Translations under genes and position numbers: made by a program
Notes under the pieces: model-generated
Told to the model about the DNA's origin: nothing
The model's database searches: none
What the model saw: the letters and a program-made list of their open reading frames with translations, nothing else
Part shown: positions 5,254-5,809 of the stretch, one piece after another
Layout of the letters: every line of letters starts with the position of its first letter
Position numbering within the stretch: position 1 is the stretch's first letter
Origin: Flavobacterium sp.
Lineage (GTDB): Bacteria; Bacteroidota; Bacteroidia; Flavobacteriales; Flavobacteriaceae
DNA length: 5,809 nucleotides
NCBI GenBank assembly: GCA_003449615.1
Contig: DMHA01000343.1
Location: 1 to 5,809, forward strand
Reading direction: 5' to 3'

Positions 5254-5809
5254 ATGGAAGTTTGGAAAGACATTAAAGATTACGAGGGGTTATATCAGGT
5301 ATCTAATTTAGGCAATGTTAAAAGCTTAAGCAGAAAAGTTTGGTGTGTAAAAAATAATTCTTTTTCTTTATTAAAAGAAAGGATTTTAAAACCTACAAAT
5401 GTAAAAGGTTATAATATTTACGGTTTATCAAAAAACGGATTTTTAGAAACAAAATCGTGTCATCAATTAGTTGCTATTTCCTTTTTAAATCACACACCTT
5501 GTGGACATAAATTAGTTGTAAATCATAAAAACTTTATTCGTAATGACAACAAAGTAGAAAATTTAGAGATAATCACTCAAAGAGAAAACGCTAATAAAAA
5601 ACAAATTAAAAGCCGTTCTAAATACACGGGTGTTTTTTATAATAAAAGTAATAATAAATGGATTTCAAAAATTTATATAAATAAACATCATAAATATTTA
5701 GGGTGTTTTGAAACAGAAGTCGAGGCTTTTGAATATTACGAAAAAGCACTGAAATGCGTTAAAAACAATAAAGAAGTAGATGTTAAAAATCCTTTATTTT
5801 CTAGTAAAT
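5254..5809 (+). CDS. NUMOD4-HNH-AP2 free-standing homing-type endonuclease (3' end cut by window edge)
   Basis: An open frame of 185 complete codons runs to the right edge without a stop. It is probably almost complete because the recognisable domains end about 20 residues earlier. Residues 3-57 form a NUMOD4 DNA-binding motif ('EVWKDIKDYEGLYQVSNLGNVKSL'). Residues about 66-113 form the HNH nuclease: 'CHQLVAISFLNHTP' (family: vHrLVA.aF), 'VVNHKNFIRNDNKVENLEIIT' (family: vNHidg...NN...NLe..T). Likely active-site residues are His70, His91 and the Asn of 'VENLE' (N103). Residues 123-166 are an AP2-like DNA-binding domain ('SKYTGVFYNKSNNKWISKI...KYLGCFETEVEAFEYYEKAL'). Such proteins nick or cut specific DNA sites and spread their own gene; in phages they are often free-standing. 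The gene is A+T-rich even beside its neighbours, with no Shine-Dalgarno site and a terminator directly upstream, which fits a mobile insertion. Confidence 0.9.
   Translation, partial: MEVWKDIKDYEGLYQVSNLGNVKSLSRKVWCVKNNSFSLLKERILKPTNVKGYNIYGLSKNGFLETKSCHQLVAISFLNHTPCGHKLVVNHKNFIRNDNKVENLEIITQRENANKKQIKSRSKYTGVFYNKSNNKWISKIYINKHHKYLGCFETEVEAFEYYEKALKCVKNNKEVDVKNPLFSSK

Overview
The window carries part of the late structural module of a tailed bacteriophage or prophage (Caudoviricetes, HK97-type head) that most likely infects a Bacteroidota host, probably Flavobacterium-like. The host inference rests on three things. The DNA is A+T-rich. Start codons follow A-rich tracts rather than clear Shine-Dalgarno sequences. 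The only promoter-like site in the intergenic region has a perfect TAnnTTTG -7 element. Everything recognisable lies on the + strand, and the minus-strand open frames are shadows.

Layout: (1) 1-722, C-terminal part of the portal protein, cut by the left edge. (2) 712-1380, HK97-type prohead protease (S78/U35 family) with a His/Ser/Glu set. (3) 1393-2652, HK97-fold major capsid protein with a long helical N-terminal scaffold-like region. (4) 2670-2894, small protein after the capsid gene. (5) 2900-3535, probable head-tail connector/adaptor (DUF6712-like). (6) 3532-4020, probable neck or tail-completion protein. (7) 4022-4153, a 43-residue ORF fitted between its neighbours. (8) 4155-5081, probable major tail tube protein with a C-terminal Ig-like domain. 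Genes 1-8 are overlapping or separated by at most 17 bases, so they look like one operon building the capsid, neck and tail tube. A strong intrinsic terminator (5105-5134) closes it.

The 172-base gap 5082-5253 is dense. The operon terminator is followed directly by a -7 promoter element (5157-5164), then an 18-base near-palindromic hairpin at the predicted transcription start (5168-5185), an A-rich linker, and a second intrinsic terminator (5205-5248) ending five bases before the next ATG. The six-base loop of the first hairpin (TTGCAG) is the exact reverse complement of a six-base segment (CTGCAA) in the loop of the second. The promoter-to-terminator unit is therefore either a small RNA of about 80 nt with a possible kissing-loop fold, or an attenuating leader. 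This is the most novel-looking part of the window.

From 5254 to the right edge there is a nearly complete NUMOD4-HNH-AP2 free-standing homing-type endonuclease. It is visibly A+T-richer than the structural genes and sits where tail chaperone and tape-measure genes would be expected, so it is probably a mobile intruder in the late region.
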